A DNA stretch of 64,000 nucleotides from Thiospirochaeta perfilievii (GTDB taxonomy: Bacteria; Spirochaetota; Spirochaetia; DSM-2461). A program made the translations under genes and the position numbers. Location of the stretch: positions 992,001 to 1,056,000 of the forward strand of contig NZ_CP035807.1 of NCBI RefSeq assembly GCF_008329945.1. The letters run 5' to 3'. Positions 18,474 through 27,190 of this stretch are shown here, piece by piece (position 1 is the stretch's first letter; every line of letters begins with the position of its first letter). The notes under the pieces are model-generated. The model had not been told where the DNA came from and did no database searches. It was given only the letters and a program-made list of their open reading frames with translations.

Positions 18474-18580
18474 TACTTAGTCATATAAGGCTAAGTATAT
18501 ATCTTTTAAGGTGACCCTGAGACTTCCTCCTGACTATATAATTTGATTTTTATTCATTTTTAACCAGGGTCACTTTTTCT
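18474..18580 (+). terminator. tpx 3' hairpins and terminator (possible 3'-derived small RNA)
   Basis: Two inverted repeats follow tpx. TACTTAG/CTAAGTA (18474-18480/18491-18497) has a 10-nt loop. GTGACCCTG/CAGGGTCAC (18511-18519/18565-18573) is followed by T5. The second has an unusually long loop (45 nt) containing TTCCTCCTG, which is complementary to a Shine-Dalgarno sequence. It is a terminator, and possibly the end of a 3'-UTR small RNA. Confidence 0.55.
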
Positions 18581-18657
18581 TCTTTCAAAAATTAAAAATC
18601 TTGTTAAATAAATATAATAATATATAATTTAATTATATCAATATTCAGGATTATTTT

Positions 18658-20535
18658 TTGAAAATTAAGTTCATTATAGTTTTTATAATATTAACAGCCA
18701 CCTCTTGCACTTATAAACAGATTAATTCTGTTTTAATTGATAACGGTATTACTAATTTTTCAAATATTCTTTTTGATAAAGGAGAGATTGTTAAGCTAGA
18801 TGGGGATTGGATTTTTTGGCCTGATAAATTACTAAGTTATAATGAAGTAATAAACAGTTTAGATGATGGTTATAGGGTATATAAAGATTTCCCTGGTTTA
18901 TGGCAAAAGCTAACCCTTCTTGAAAGTAAAAATAACCTAATAAACCGTGGTACTTTTGTTTTAAGATTAAAGTTACCTAAAAGTATTGATTCATGGTCAA
19001 TTAGAGTTCCAAATGCTATATCCTCAACAACACTATACTTAAATGAAACTAAGTTAGTAGAAATAGGTAAAACATCAAACTCCATTAAGGATTATATTCC
19101 AAATAGTAATTTAAAAGTTGTTCCTTTTACTTTAAACAGAGAAGATAACATTTTAATTATGCATGTTTCAAACTACTTAGTTCCCTATACAGGTACATGG
19201 GACAGTTTAACTATTGGTAGAACTAAGGATATAAACCATAAAAGATTTATTGATATTGTTATATCCTCTTTAATTTCAGGTGCATTATTAATTATGGGGG
19301 TTTATCATTTAGCACTTTATCTACTTAGAAGAAAGGATAAAAGTACCCTTTGGTTCTCCCTTATCTGTATATTAATGAGCATAAGAAACTTAATAACAGG
19401 GGAGAGGATACTAATTGAACTACTACCTGTATCTGAGTTAATGTGGAGGATATGTTTTAGTATAGAACACCTCTCTGCTCACCTTACCCTTCCACTATTT
19501 TTCCTATTTTTTAGTGTGATTTTCCCCAAATATATAAATAAGATAGTAATTAATACGGTTTTATATGTTGCAGGACTCTGGCTATTTATACATATTTTTA
19601 CCCCTCCAATGTTTCACCACAGGTTTTTATCTTTCTACGAATACTTTCTTATGATTACTTCTATTTACCTTTTATCAAGTATAATTAGAGCATTTGTAAA
19701 TAGAGAGGATGGAGCTCTAATATCCCTATCAGGAATGTTATTTCTTTTTTCAGCAAGTATAAATGATGTTCTTTTATCAAATGAAATTATTGATAGTATC
19801 TACCTAGCCCCAATAGGTTTATTAATATACACCCTTACTCATAGTTTTTTTATATCTAAAAGATTTTCAACAATATTCCATGAAGTTGAAATATATTCTA
19901 ATAATTTAAAGACTCAAAATCGATCTTTAGAGAGGTTTATACCTAATCAAATTCTTCTCTATCTTAAAAAAAATGAAATTGTAGATGTGAAATCAGGAGA
20001 TTCAATTAAGCAGGAGATGGCTGTCCTTATTTTAGATAGGGAGTATTCTAATGATTCTTTTAGTTCTTTATCCGATGAGGAAAAACTAAAAGAAATAAAC
20101 TTATTTACTACTAGATTTGGTACATTAATAACTAGATGTAATGGTTTTATAGAGAAGTATACAGAAAATGGGTTTATAGCCCTGTTTCCATCAGGTAGTG
20201 GTGATGCTTTAAAATCCTCCCTATATATAAGAACAACATTAATACATTACAATAACGAGAGAATGTTTAATAATTTAGCCCCACTTAAAATTAATATTGG
20301 TATAGACAAAGGCGAAGTTTTAATAGGCACTGTTGGTGATGTAAAAAGGTTAGACTCAATTATAATATCGGATACTATAAGTAATGTTATACAGTTAAAA
20401 GAGTTAGGATATAAATTAAAAAAGGATATAGTGGTATCTAATAATTCTGTAAAAGAACTCCAAAATCCTGAAAAATATAGATTAAGGCTTCTTCCAAAAC
20501 AGGATCAAAATTACTACGTAGTTGATTGGGCTTAA
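18658..20535 (+). CDS. 7TMR-DISM receptor with degenerate class III cyclase domain
   Basis: The 625-residue protein has a signal/lipobox-like start (TATSC, Cys17) and an extracytoplasmic jelly-roll-like region (LDGDWIFWPDKLL to about residue 190). About seven transmembrane helices follow (about 195-395), then a cytoplasmic adenylate/guanylate-cyclase-like domain (about 450-625). The cyclase core is recognisable (INIGIDKGEVLIGTVGD, IISDTISNV). The second metal-binding segment that should read KxxGDxxMA is instead KYTENGFIALF, so the catalytic Asp is lost. It is probably a signalling pseudoenzyme. The start is TTG with AGGA 7 nt upstream. It is followed closely by the YhhN gene. Confidence 0.8.
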   Translation: MKIKFIIVFIILTATSCTYKQINSVLIDNGITNFSNILFDKGEIVKLDGDWIFWPDKLLSYNEVINSLDDGYRVYKDFPGLWQKLTLLESKNNLINRGTFVLRLKLPKSIDSWSIRVPNAISSTTLYLNETKLVEIGKTSNSIKDYIPNSNLKVVPFTLNREDNILIMHVSNYLVPYTGTWDSLTIGRTKDINHKRFIDIVISSLISGALLIMGVYHLALYLLRRKDKSTLWFSLICILMSIRNLITGERILIELLPVSELMWRICFSIEHLSAHLTLPLFFLFFSVIFPKYINKIVINTVLYVAGLWLFIHIFTPPMFHHRFLSFYEYFLMITSIYLLSSIIRAFVNREDGALISLSGMLFLFSASINDVLLSNEIIDSIYLAPIGLLIYTLTHSFFISKRFSTIFHEVEIYSNNLKTQNRSLERFIPNQILLYLKKNEIVDVKSGDSIKQEMAVLILDREYSNDSFSSLSDEEKLKEINLFTTRFGTLITRCNGFIEKYTENGFIALFPSGSGDALKSSLYIRTTLIHYNNERMFNNLAPLKINIGIDKGEVLIGTVGDVKRLDSIIISDTISNVIQLKELGYKLKKDIVVSNNSVKELQNPEKYRLRLLPKQDQNYYVVDWA

Positions 20536-20549
20536 AAAGGATTTATAAA

Positions 20550-21197
20550 ATGAGAAAATATAGACATTATATAATATTCACACTATTAGTTATCCTATAT
20601 ATTATTAGATTACTCTTTTTTTCTAATTATACTTACTCCTTTATATTAAAACTTCTCCCTACTATTTATACACTTTGTTTACTTCTAAAAAATTGTTTCA
20701 AAAACTCTTACCTACTGGTAATATCACTTTTAGCCTCTATGTTAGGGGATCTTTTTTTAGATTTAAACCCAGAACTTTTTTTTGTTTATGGACTATGTTC
20801 TTTTGCCCTAGCCCACATAGTTTTTATTATCTACTTTACAATAAATTACAAATTTAGCTTTGATAGAATTCTAATTAAAACATTACCACTAACCATATTT
20901 GCATTTTATGTTGCTTGGACATTTAGAGTAGCTCCAGAGGATTTACTAATTCCTGTTTGGTTATATATAGGAGTAATATTTTTATTAGCTATTGTAGTTT
21001 TTATAAAGGAAGACACAGATAAATTAATTAAAATAGGAGTAATCTCCTTTATTATATCTGACATAGTTATAGCTTATGATAAGTTTATTTATTCTTTTAA
21101 TTTAGTATTAGTAGTTAACTCAGTACTATACTTTCCAGCCCTCTTTCTAATAATTTATGGTTCTATTCTTGATAAAAAAGTTAAACCCTCTTATTAG
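20550..21197 (+). CDS. YhhN/TMEM86-family membrane protein
   Basis: This polytopic protein of about 215 residues has eight hydrophobic segments. The family signature is seen in SMLGDLFLDL followed by YGLCSFALAHIVFI. Characterised members include lysoplasmalogenases, but bacterial YhhN proteins are mostly unassigned. I choose ATG 20550 (MRKYRHY) because AAAAAGGA lies about 8 nt upstream; an in-frame start at 20526 would sit inside the preceding gene without an RBS. The 3' end overlaps the convergent EamA gene by 17 bp. Confidence 0.8.
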   Translation: MRKYRHYIIFTLLVILYIIRLLFFSNYTYSFILKLLPTIYTLCLLLKNCFKNSYLLVISLLASMLGDLFLDLNPELFFVYGLCSFALAHIVFIIYFTINYKFSFDRILIKTLPLTIFAFYVAWTFRVAPEDLLIPVWLYIGVIFLLAIVVFIKEDTDKLIKIGVISFIISDIVIAYDKFIYSFNLVLVVNSVLYFPALFLIIYGSILDKKVKPSY

Positions 21198-22057
21198 GCC
21201 TGTAATAATAGACAATAAAGGATAGAGCGACTATTAACATTCCTACAATTGATTTAAAGGTAGGAGAGTCATTAGGCATAATAATCCAGCTTAGAACACC
21301 TCCGCTTACAGGCATTATAAACTTCCATATATTCATAGAGATAAGGCTCTCCTTCCTCTTTGCAAGAAGATAATACCATATAGAAAAACCAGCTGCTGAA
21401 ACGAAAATTAACCATCCAAGGGAGAGATAAAATTTCATAGGTAATAAAAATGTAAGATCATCATATATAAATAGTGAAAGAGTAAAAAGCATAACACCCC
21501 CAAGTAGAAGTTGGGCTGAAGTTAAAATACCAGGTCTAACTTCCTTATTGTACTTTAATACAACTATGTTACTTATACCTCCAGCTAGGGAGTTTAGAAT
21601 AAACATTATTATTGGGTAGTGAACCATTTTTACCTCCACTTAAGGAAACAAGGGTCACTCCAGAGATACCTAAAATAAAACTAATTATCTTTTTTCTATT
21701 AAATTTATCAGTTTTAATAAAGACGTGGCCTAAAACAGCTCCAATAAGTGGCCCCAAACCAACTAGTGCAGCTCCAGTTGAAGCTTTAATTCTTGATAAG
21801 GACAAAAAGAATAATAAGTAGACTGAAAATGTTTGTAGAAAACCAACAATAACAATTAGTTTAAAGTGTCCTTGTATCTCTTTAAAATAGCCCTCCCCGG
21901 CAAAGGGGATTAAAATTAAACCAGCTAAAAAAAATCTAATTCCTGCAACAAAAAGTGGTGGGGCAAAAGTTATTGAATATTTTACCCCAACAAAGGCTGT
22001 AGACCACAAAAGACAAGCAAATAGGGCCAATAACCAGGATGGAAACCTATATTTCAC
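21181..22057 (-). CDS. EamA/DMT-family transporter, apparent frameshift
   Basis: This is a drug/metabolite-type exporter with two EamA repeats (ten helices), seen as two overlapping frames. The first repeat is read from 22057 and ends near 21569; the second (PIIMFILNSLAGG onward) is in another frame from about 21639. Removing one A from the A5 run (plus-strand T5 at 21627-21631) gives a continuous 291-residue protein, VSLSGGK joining MVHYPIIM, the normal family length. The break may be a sequencing/assembly insertion or a real recent mutation. The start overlaps the aminopeptidase end by 11 bp. The substrate is unknown. Confidence 0.8.
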
Positions 22058-23825
22058 GAGTTTTATCTTCTAACCAAGTATTTTCATCTGCTGTGAGGTA
22101 CTTAGAAAGCCGAGTTTTAACCTCTTTATGATAGTTATTTATCCACTCAATCTCTTTAATAGATAGAAGCTCACTATCGATTAATTCTAAATCGTAGGGA
22201 TAAAGGGTTAATGTTTCAAAACCTAAGAACTTCTGATATAAACCATCACTATCAAATTTTGTAAGTACTAGATTCTCTATTCGAATACCGTGTTTACCCT
22301 CTATATATAACCCAGGCTCATTAGAAGTAATCATTCCCTCTTTTATAGGAGCTTTAAAACCCTTTGGAGAGATGTTTTGAGGTCCCTCATGGACACCTAG
22401 AAAATAACCAACACCATGCCCTGTACCGTGACCAAAGTTTAAACCATGCTCCCATAAGGGCTCCCGAGCTAATATATCCAACTGTGCCCCTGTTGTTCCC
22501 TCAGGGAACTTAGCCATACTAAGTTTTATATGTCCCTTTAGAACCAGGGTATAGTGCAAAATCTCCTCAACTGTTGCGTTACCTAGGCTAATAGTTCTAG
22601 TTATATCCGTAGTACCTTCATAGTACTGTCCTCCAGAATCTATAAGGAGCAAACCATCCCTTTTTATTAACTTTGCACTCTTCTCATCTGCACTATAGTG
22701 GCAAAGGGCTCCATTACTGTGATAACCTATAATTGGACTAAAACTCTCATCAACACAGCCTTCCATTCCTAATCGTTTCTCTCTTAATAGAGGAGCAAGT
22801 GTATACTCAGTAAACTCTTCATCCTTTATTCTATGTTCAAACTCTTTAAAGAACTTAACAAGGGCTGCACCATCTTTTTCCATGGCACTTCTAATGTTAT
22901 CTATCTCTGTCTTATTTTTTATAGCTTTTAAATCTGTAACAAGATCGACACCTCGAATAACTTTTATATCCTGGTTTATAAGTGTTGATAAAAAACAGTT
23001 TAAAGACTCGGGCATATAATAGATAACAGAGTCCTTTTTAAGCTTAATTATATAGTCCCCAATAACATCATAATTATTTATGGTAATTCCTGCTTTTTCT
23101 AATTCCACTTTTAATTTTTTAGGAAGTTTTTCGTTCTTAATAAATAGGTTAACATTGTTTAAGTCTACAATAAGATAGGATACAATTAACGGTGTAAAAC
23201 GGACATCTTCTCCCCTAATGTTTAGAAGCCAAGCTATATCTGCTAAAGAGGAGACAATATAGGTATTAGCCCCTACACCCTTCATCTTATTACGTACCCT
23301 TAATATTTTATCTTCCCTTGACTCACCACTAAACCTTACAGGTAGGTCAAATGCCTTTGACATAGGAGCTTCAGGTCTATCTTCCCAAAGACCTTCCACA
23401 GGATCAAAGCTATTATCTATGGATATATCAAACTTTTTTAATTCTAAGTTGTACTTTTCAAAGTCTGATGTGGAGAATAGTGTACCATCAAAACCTAGGG
23501 TATCCCCTTTTTTGAGATTACTTTTAAGGAAATCCAATATTGAAGGTGTTTCTTCTAAACCATCCCTATATAGTTCTATCTCACACTCTTTTAATACATT
23601 ACTTGCTTCAATATAGTATCTAAAATCAGTCCATAAACCTGACATATTTTCTGTAACCACTAGAGTTCCTGCACTACCATTAAAACCAGAGAACCAAGCT
23701 CTACTCTTCCAATGCTCATGAACATACTCACTTGAGTGAGGGTCTGTACTAGGAATTATAACAGCATTTAGACCCGCTAAAGCCATTTTATCCCTTAGTT
23801 TTCTCAATTTATCTTCTCTTAACAT
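22047..23825 (-). CDS. M24-family Xaa-Pro aminopeptidase (AmpP-like)
   Basis: This cytoplasmic metallopeptidase (592 residues) has the three-domain layout of the long aminopeptidase P type: two creatinase-like N-terminal domains and a C-terminal pita-bread catalytic domain. Metal ligands are seen in LLIDSGGQYYEGTTDITRT (two Asp), FGHGTGHGVGYFLGVHEGP (His), SNEPGLYIEG (Glu) and GIRIENLV (Glu). It removes N-terminal residues preceding proline. It overlaps the downstream EamA gene by 11 bp. Confidence 0.93.
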   Translation of the reverse strand: MLREDKLRKLRDKMALAGLNAVIIPSTDPHSSEYVHEHWKSRAWFSGFNGSAGTLVVTENMSGLWTDFRYYIEASNVLKECEIELYRDGLEETPSILDFLKSNLKKGDTLGFDGTLFSTSDFEKYNLELKKFDISIDNSFDPVEGLWEDRPEAPMSKAFDLPVRFSGESREDKILRVRNKMKGVGANTYIVSSLADIAWLLNIRGEDVRFTPLIVSYLIVDLNNVNLFIKNEKLPKKLKVELEKAGITINNYDVIGDYIIKLKKDSVIYYMPESLNCFLSTLINQDIKVIRGVDLVTDLKAIKNKTEIDNIRSAMEKDGAALVKFFKEFEHRIKDEEFTEYTLAPLLREKRLGMEGCVDESFSPIIGYHSNGALCHYSADEKSAKLIKRDGLLLIDSGGQYYEGTTDITRTISLGNATVEEILHYTLVLKGHIKLSMAKFPEGTTGAQLDILAREPLWEHGLNFGHGTGHGVGYFLGVHEGPQNISPKGFKAPIKEGMITSNEPGLYIEGKHGIRIENLVLTKFDSDGLYQKFLGFETLTLYPYDLELIDSELLSIKEIEWINNYHKEVKTRLSKYLTADENTWLEDKTREI

Positions 23826-23889
23826 ATATAAAGAATATCACATATTATAATCAATAAAAATATTTTTTCATTTTTTTTAAATTTTAACT

Positions 23890-24090
23890 TAAGTTCTTAG
23901 ACTCTTCACCGATACTAATATTGTAATACAAAATATCCCCTCCAAAGTGATATATGTGTTGCCTAGGTCATTGTCTTATTTGCCTGATGATAATGATTAA
24001 ACTTTTTATGAGCATCCCTCCCAAAGAGGCTCATAGTTAGTTGGATTATATAAACCCCAGTTTTGCCTGAACTGGGGTTTACTCTTTTAT
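23890..24090 (+). ncRNA. Candidate structured RNA with four hairpins
   Basis: The gap 23826-24185 holds no ORF but several strong inverted repeats. These are TTGTA-A-TACAA near 23930; TCATTGTC/GATAATGA (23968-23975/23989-23996); ATGAGC/GCTCAT (24008-24013/24029-24034) enclosing CCCTCCC; and AAACCCCAGTT/AACTGGGGTTT (24052-24062/24070-24080) followed by ACTCTTTTAT. The nonamer TTTGCCTGA recurs in the loops of the second and fourth hairpins (23979-23987 and 24062-24070). The last stem looks like a plus-strand terminator. I could not match it to 6S, SRP, tmRNA, RNase P or a common riboswitch. The 5' end and strand are inferred. Confidence 0.4.
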
Positions 24091-24118
24091 AAGGTCTATT
24101 TTTTGCATAAAATTATAA

Positions 24119-24154
24119 ATAAAAAAGAGGAAGTTTTAATTCAAACTCCCTCTT
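24119..24154 (-). terminator. Terminator of the decarboxylase/betaine-transporter operon
   Basis: On the minus strand a 12-bp stem with one mismatch (AAGAGGGAGTTT against AAACTTCCTCTT) is followed by T6, about 30 bp after the stop of the permease gene at 24186. This is a canonical rho-independent terminator. Confidence 0.75.
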
Positions 24155-24185
24155 ATATTTAATAACTTATATATCTTTTAAACTG

Positions 24186-25028
24186 TTATTTCTTTTTTGA
24201 AAATGAAAATGTAATTCTATCAATAATAATTGCAAGAACAACAATTGATATACCAGCTTCAAAACCTCGACCAACTTCAATTCTATTAATTGCTAGTAGA
24301 ACTTCCATTCCTAGACCCTTTGCTCCAATCATTGAGCCAATAACAACCATTGCTAGTGCCATCATGGTAGTCTGGTTAATACCAACCATAATACTTGGTT
24401 TTGCTAGGGGTAGTTGAACATCAAAAAGGACCTGTTTCTTAGACGCTCCATAGGCTAAGGCAGCTTCTACAGCCTCTTTATCGACATTTCTAATACCCAC
24501 ATTTGTTAATCTTATTACTGGGGGTACTGCATAAATTATTGTTGCAAACATTGCTGGAACCTTACCCATACCAAAAAACATTAGAGCTGGAATTAAGTAT
24601 ACAAAACTTGGCATTGTCTGCATTCCATCTAGAAGGGGTTTCATAAAGCCTTCAACCTTGTCACTTCTTGCCATGATAATTCCCTGGGGAATACCAAGTA
24701 GTAATGAAAAGAATACTGATGTAATTACAAGGCTTAAAGTTCTCATTGATAGTTCCCAATAACCAAAAGTACCAATTAAAAACAGAAGAGCCATAAAAAC
24801 AATACCTGTAACTTTACTCCCTACTAGCTTCCATCCAAGGAAACCAACTATTGGTATAAAAATAAACCAAGGAAGATAAAGAAATATATTTTCAAATGTT
24901 ACTATCACTTGAAGAATTACTGCACCTATAAAATCAAAGAAAAACTCTAGGTGTAGTAATAACCAATCCATTACATTGTCTATCCATACATCTAATGGAA
25001 TATTTATTATATCTGGAAAACTACTCAT
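24186..25028 (-). CDS. Glycine betaine/proline-type ABC transporter permease (ProW/OpuAB-like)
   Basis: This is a 280-residue integral membrane permease. About six transmembrane segments surround a binding-protein-dependent transport EAA loop (EAALAYGASKKQVLFDVQLPLAKP), and the N-terminal stretch IPLDVWIDNVMDWL is typical of ProW/OpuAB. It is the last gene of the decarboxylase-ProX-ProV-ProW operon and overlaps the ATPase gene by 8 bp. The ligand is inferred from family membership: quaternary amines such as betaine. Confidence 0.92.
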   Translation of the reverse strand: MSSFPDIINIPLDVWIDNVMDWLLLHLEFFFDFIGAVILQVIVTFENIFLYLPWFIFIPIVGFLGWKLVGSKVTGIVFMALLFLIGTFGYWELSMRTLSLVITSVFFSLLLGIPQGIIMARSDKVEGFMKPLLDGMQTMPSFVYLIPALMFFGMGKVPAMFATIIYAVPPVIRLTNVGIRNVDKEAVEAALAYGASKKQVLFDVQLPLAKPSIMVGINQTTMMALAMVVIGSMIGAKGLGMEVLLAINRIEVGRGFEAGISIVVLAIIIDRITFSFSKKK

Positions 25029-26229
25029 TTAAATCTCCTTCATAAGGGATAATGTTTTCAAATATTATATCGGATGTTATTTTACCTTTAAATTTCCCTT
25101 TCTCATCTACAACAGCAATAGGGTGTTGATTTTGAGCAAATAGAGTAAACATGTCCTCTAATATAGTATCCATTGTTACAGACTCTCTCTTTTTTATTAT
25201 TGATTCAGGAATAACTTTTACATCACTATCTGTCTCTACAATTTTAAGAAGATCTTTTTCATTAACAACCCCTAAAAATTCTCTTTTTTTATTAACAATA
25301 AAGGCACTCTTTCTATTTGCCTTACTCATAAGTGTTAAAGCTGTTCTTGGACCTTCCCATGCATAAATAAGTGTTGATGGTTGCTCTAATACTGACCCTG
25401 CTGTTAAAACCTTAGCAGGTGATGCGTCCTTAACGAACTCCTCTACATAGGAGTCCTCTGGCTTACTAATTATCTCTTCAGGGGTTCCCTCTTGGATAAC
25501 TTCACCATCTTTTAATATTGCTATTCTGTCCCCAAGTTTTAATGCTTCGTGAAGATCATGGGTAACAAATATAATTGTCTTTTGTAATCTATCTTGTAAC
25601 TCGACTAACTCATCCTGCATCTCTCGTTTTATTAATGGGTCTAAACCACTAAAAGGCTCATCCATTAGAAGAATCTCTGGATCGTTTGCTAGAGCTCGAG
25701 CTATTCCTACTCTTTGCTGCATACCACCACTTAAATTTTTAGGATAGTAGTACTCCCACCCCTTTAAACCTACAGTTTCTAAAACTTCTAATGCTTTAGC
25801 ACTTCTCTCTTCCTTAGAAATACCCTTTACTTTTAAACCATAAGCTGCATTTTCTAAAACTGTAAGATGGGGAAATAGACCGTAGTGCTGGAATACCATT
25901 CCAAAGGTCTCTTTTCTAAAATCGAGTAACTCATCATTATTCATTTTTGTTACATCTTTTCCATTAATGACAATAGACCCAGATGTAGGGTTTACAAGTC
26001 TAATAATATTTCTAAGTAGGGTTGATTTACCACTACCAGAGAGTCCCATTAACATATAGAACTCTCCTCTTTTTATCTCAAGATTTATGTTTTTAAGACC
26101 AACAATACATCCTGTTTTTTTTTGTATCTCATTTTTAGAAAGGGACTTAAAGTCCTTTTTAAGGACCCTTTTAGGGTCCCTACCGTAAACTTTCCAAACA
26201 TCTTTTATCTCTATTTGGTTTTCACTCAT
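25021..26229 (-). CDS. Glycine betaine/proline-type ABC transporter ATPase (ProV/OpuAA-like) with CBS domains
   Basis: This 402-residue ABC ATPase has Walker A GLSGSGKST, signature LSGGMQQRVGIARAL and Walker B EILLMDEP. The ATPase domain (to about residue 270) is followed by a C-terminal CBS pair (about 285-395), as in osmoregulated OpuA/ProV, where CBS domains sense ionic strength. The N terminus with EIKDVWKVYGRDP is characteristic. It lies 12 bp after the binding-protein gene. Osmotic control at protein level is therefore plausible. Confidence 0.94.
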   Translation of the reverse strand: MSENQIEIKDVWKVYGRDPKRVLKKDFKSLSKNEIQKKTGCIVGLKNINLEIKRGEFYMLMGLSGSGKSTLLRNIIRLVNPTSGSIVINGKDVTKMNNDELLDFRKETFGMVFQHYGLFPHLTVLENAAYGLKVKGISKEERSAKALEVLETVGLKGWEYYYPKNLSGGMQQRVGIARALANDPEILLMDEPFSGLDPLIKREMQDELVELQDRLQKTIIFVTHDLHEALKLGDRIAILKDGEVIQEGTPEEIISKPEDSYVEEFVKDASPAKVLTAGSVLEQPSTLIYAWEGPRTALTLMSKANRKSAFIVNKKREFLGVVNEKDLLKIVETDSDVKVIPESIIKKRESVTMDTILEDMFTLFAQNQHPIAVVDEKGKFKGKITSDIIFENIIPYEGDLNE

Positions 26230-26241
26230 GTTATCTCCAGT

Positions 26242-27177
26242 TTACAGTGCGCTTTCAACTTTTGTTGCAACATCTGCTGGAACCCAACTTTTCCAAAGAT
26301 CTTTATACGTAGTTAAAAACCACTTTGCAGTCTCTTCATAACTCCACTCATTATCTTCCATAAGAGCTAAGAACTTGTTATTTTGTGCAACAGTAGTTGA
26401 GTATTTTTTAAGAACTTCAACAATCTCTGGAGCCTTCTCTTCCATCTCTTCACTGATTAGAATATTTACATCTGCAGGTTCATATCTACTACCCTCTAAC
26501 ATAACCATGTCGAGTTTTCCTAAAATAGCAGTTGGTGCCCAATAATAACCAACCCATCCCTGCTCTTTTTTGTATTGACCAACCATAGTTCCAGCTAGAG
26601 CTGTACCTGATCCTGCAATACCAAAGTTAAACTTATCTTCTAAACCAGCATCATCAAATATTTTTTGAGAAATAGGTAACTGACCCCAACCTGCGCAACC
26701 ACCATAAATTAGACCCTTTGTTTTATCTTCAGGATCTGTAAATAGTTCAGGATACTTTGCTAAATCTTTTACTGATTTTAAGTCCGGTGCTAGTGCATCA
26801 TCCCCTTCTACTAAGTATCTTGGTACAAACCATCCCTGGGGTGCATCTGGTAAGTTTTTACCTAGGTCAATTAATTTACCCTGTTTAATAGCTTTGTCAT
26901 ATAACTCTCTAAAGTTTGAGTGCCATGACTCCATATCTACATCGATATCACCCTGCATAACACCATTAACTACAGGTATTGTATCACCTGCAATATAGTC
27001 AATTTCATAACCTTCATAACCATTTTCAATGATAAATGCCATTATTCTATTGTGAACTTTAATACTGTCCCATGATTTATCACCAAAAACTATTTTTTTC
27101 GAACCATCGTCCTGTTTTGCACAACCTGTTAATAGCAGTGATACCGCTAAAAGCATTGCAACTACAATTTTCTTCAT
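26242..27177 (-). CDS. Glycine betaine-type ABC transporter substrate-binding lipoprotein
   Basis: This 311-residue lipoprotein (lipobox LLTGC, Cys19) has an OpuAC/ProX ligand-binding fold. Typical segments are KSWDSIKVHNRIM, GVMQGDIDVDMESWHSN and GWVGYYWAPTAI; several Trp residues could form the aromatic cage used for quaternary ammonium ligands. It stands between the PLP decarboxylase (14 bp upstream) and the ATPase. The exact ligand cannot be deduced, and the decarboxylase neighbour raises the possibility of an amino-acid-derived amine. Confidence 0.9.
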   Translation of the reverse strand: MKKIVVAMLLAVSLLLTGCAKQDDGSKKIVFGDKSWDSIKVHNRIMAFIIENGYEGYEIDYIAGDTIPVVNGVMQGDIDVDMESWHSNFRELYDKAIKQGKLIDLGKNLPDAPQGWFVPRYLVEGDDALAPDLKSVKDLAKYPELFTDPEDKTKGLIYGGCAGWGQLPISQKIFDDAGLEDKFNFGIAGSGTALAGTMVGQYKKEQGWVGYYWAPTAILGKLDMVMLEGSRYEPADVNILISEEMEEKAPEIVEVLKKYSTTVAQNNKFLALMEDNEWSYEETAKWFLTTYKDLWKSWVPADVATKVESAL

Positions 27178-27190
27178 CTATTTGTCTCCT

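Noticed and set aside
23826-24185. 6S RNA or tmRNA in the gap upstream of the aminopeptidase gene
   Set aside because: No long closing stem typical of 6S and no tRNA-like ends or tag frame of tmRNA were seen.
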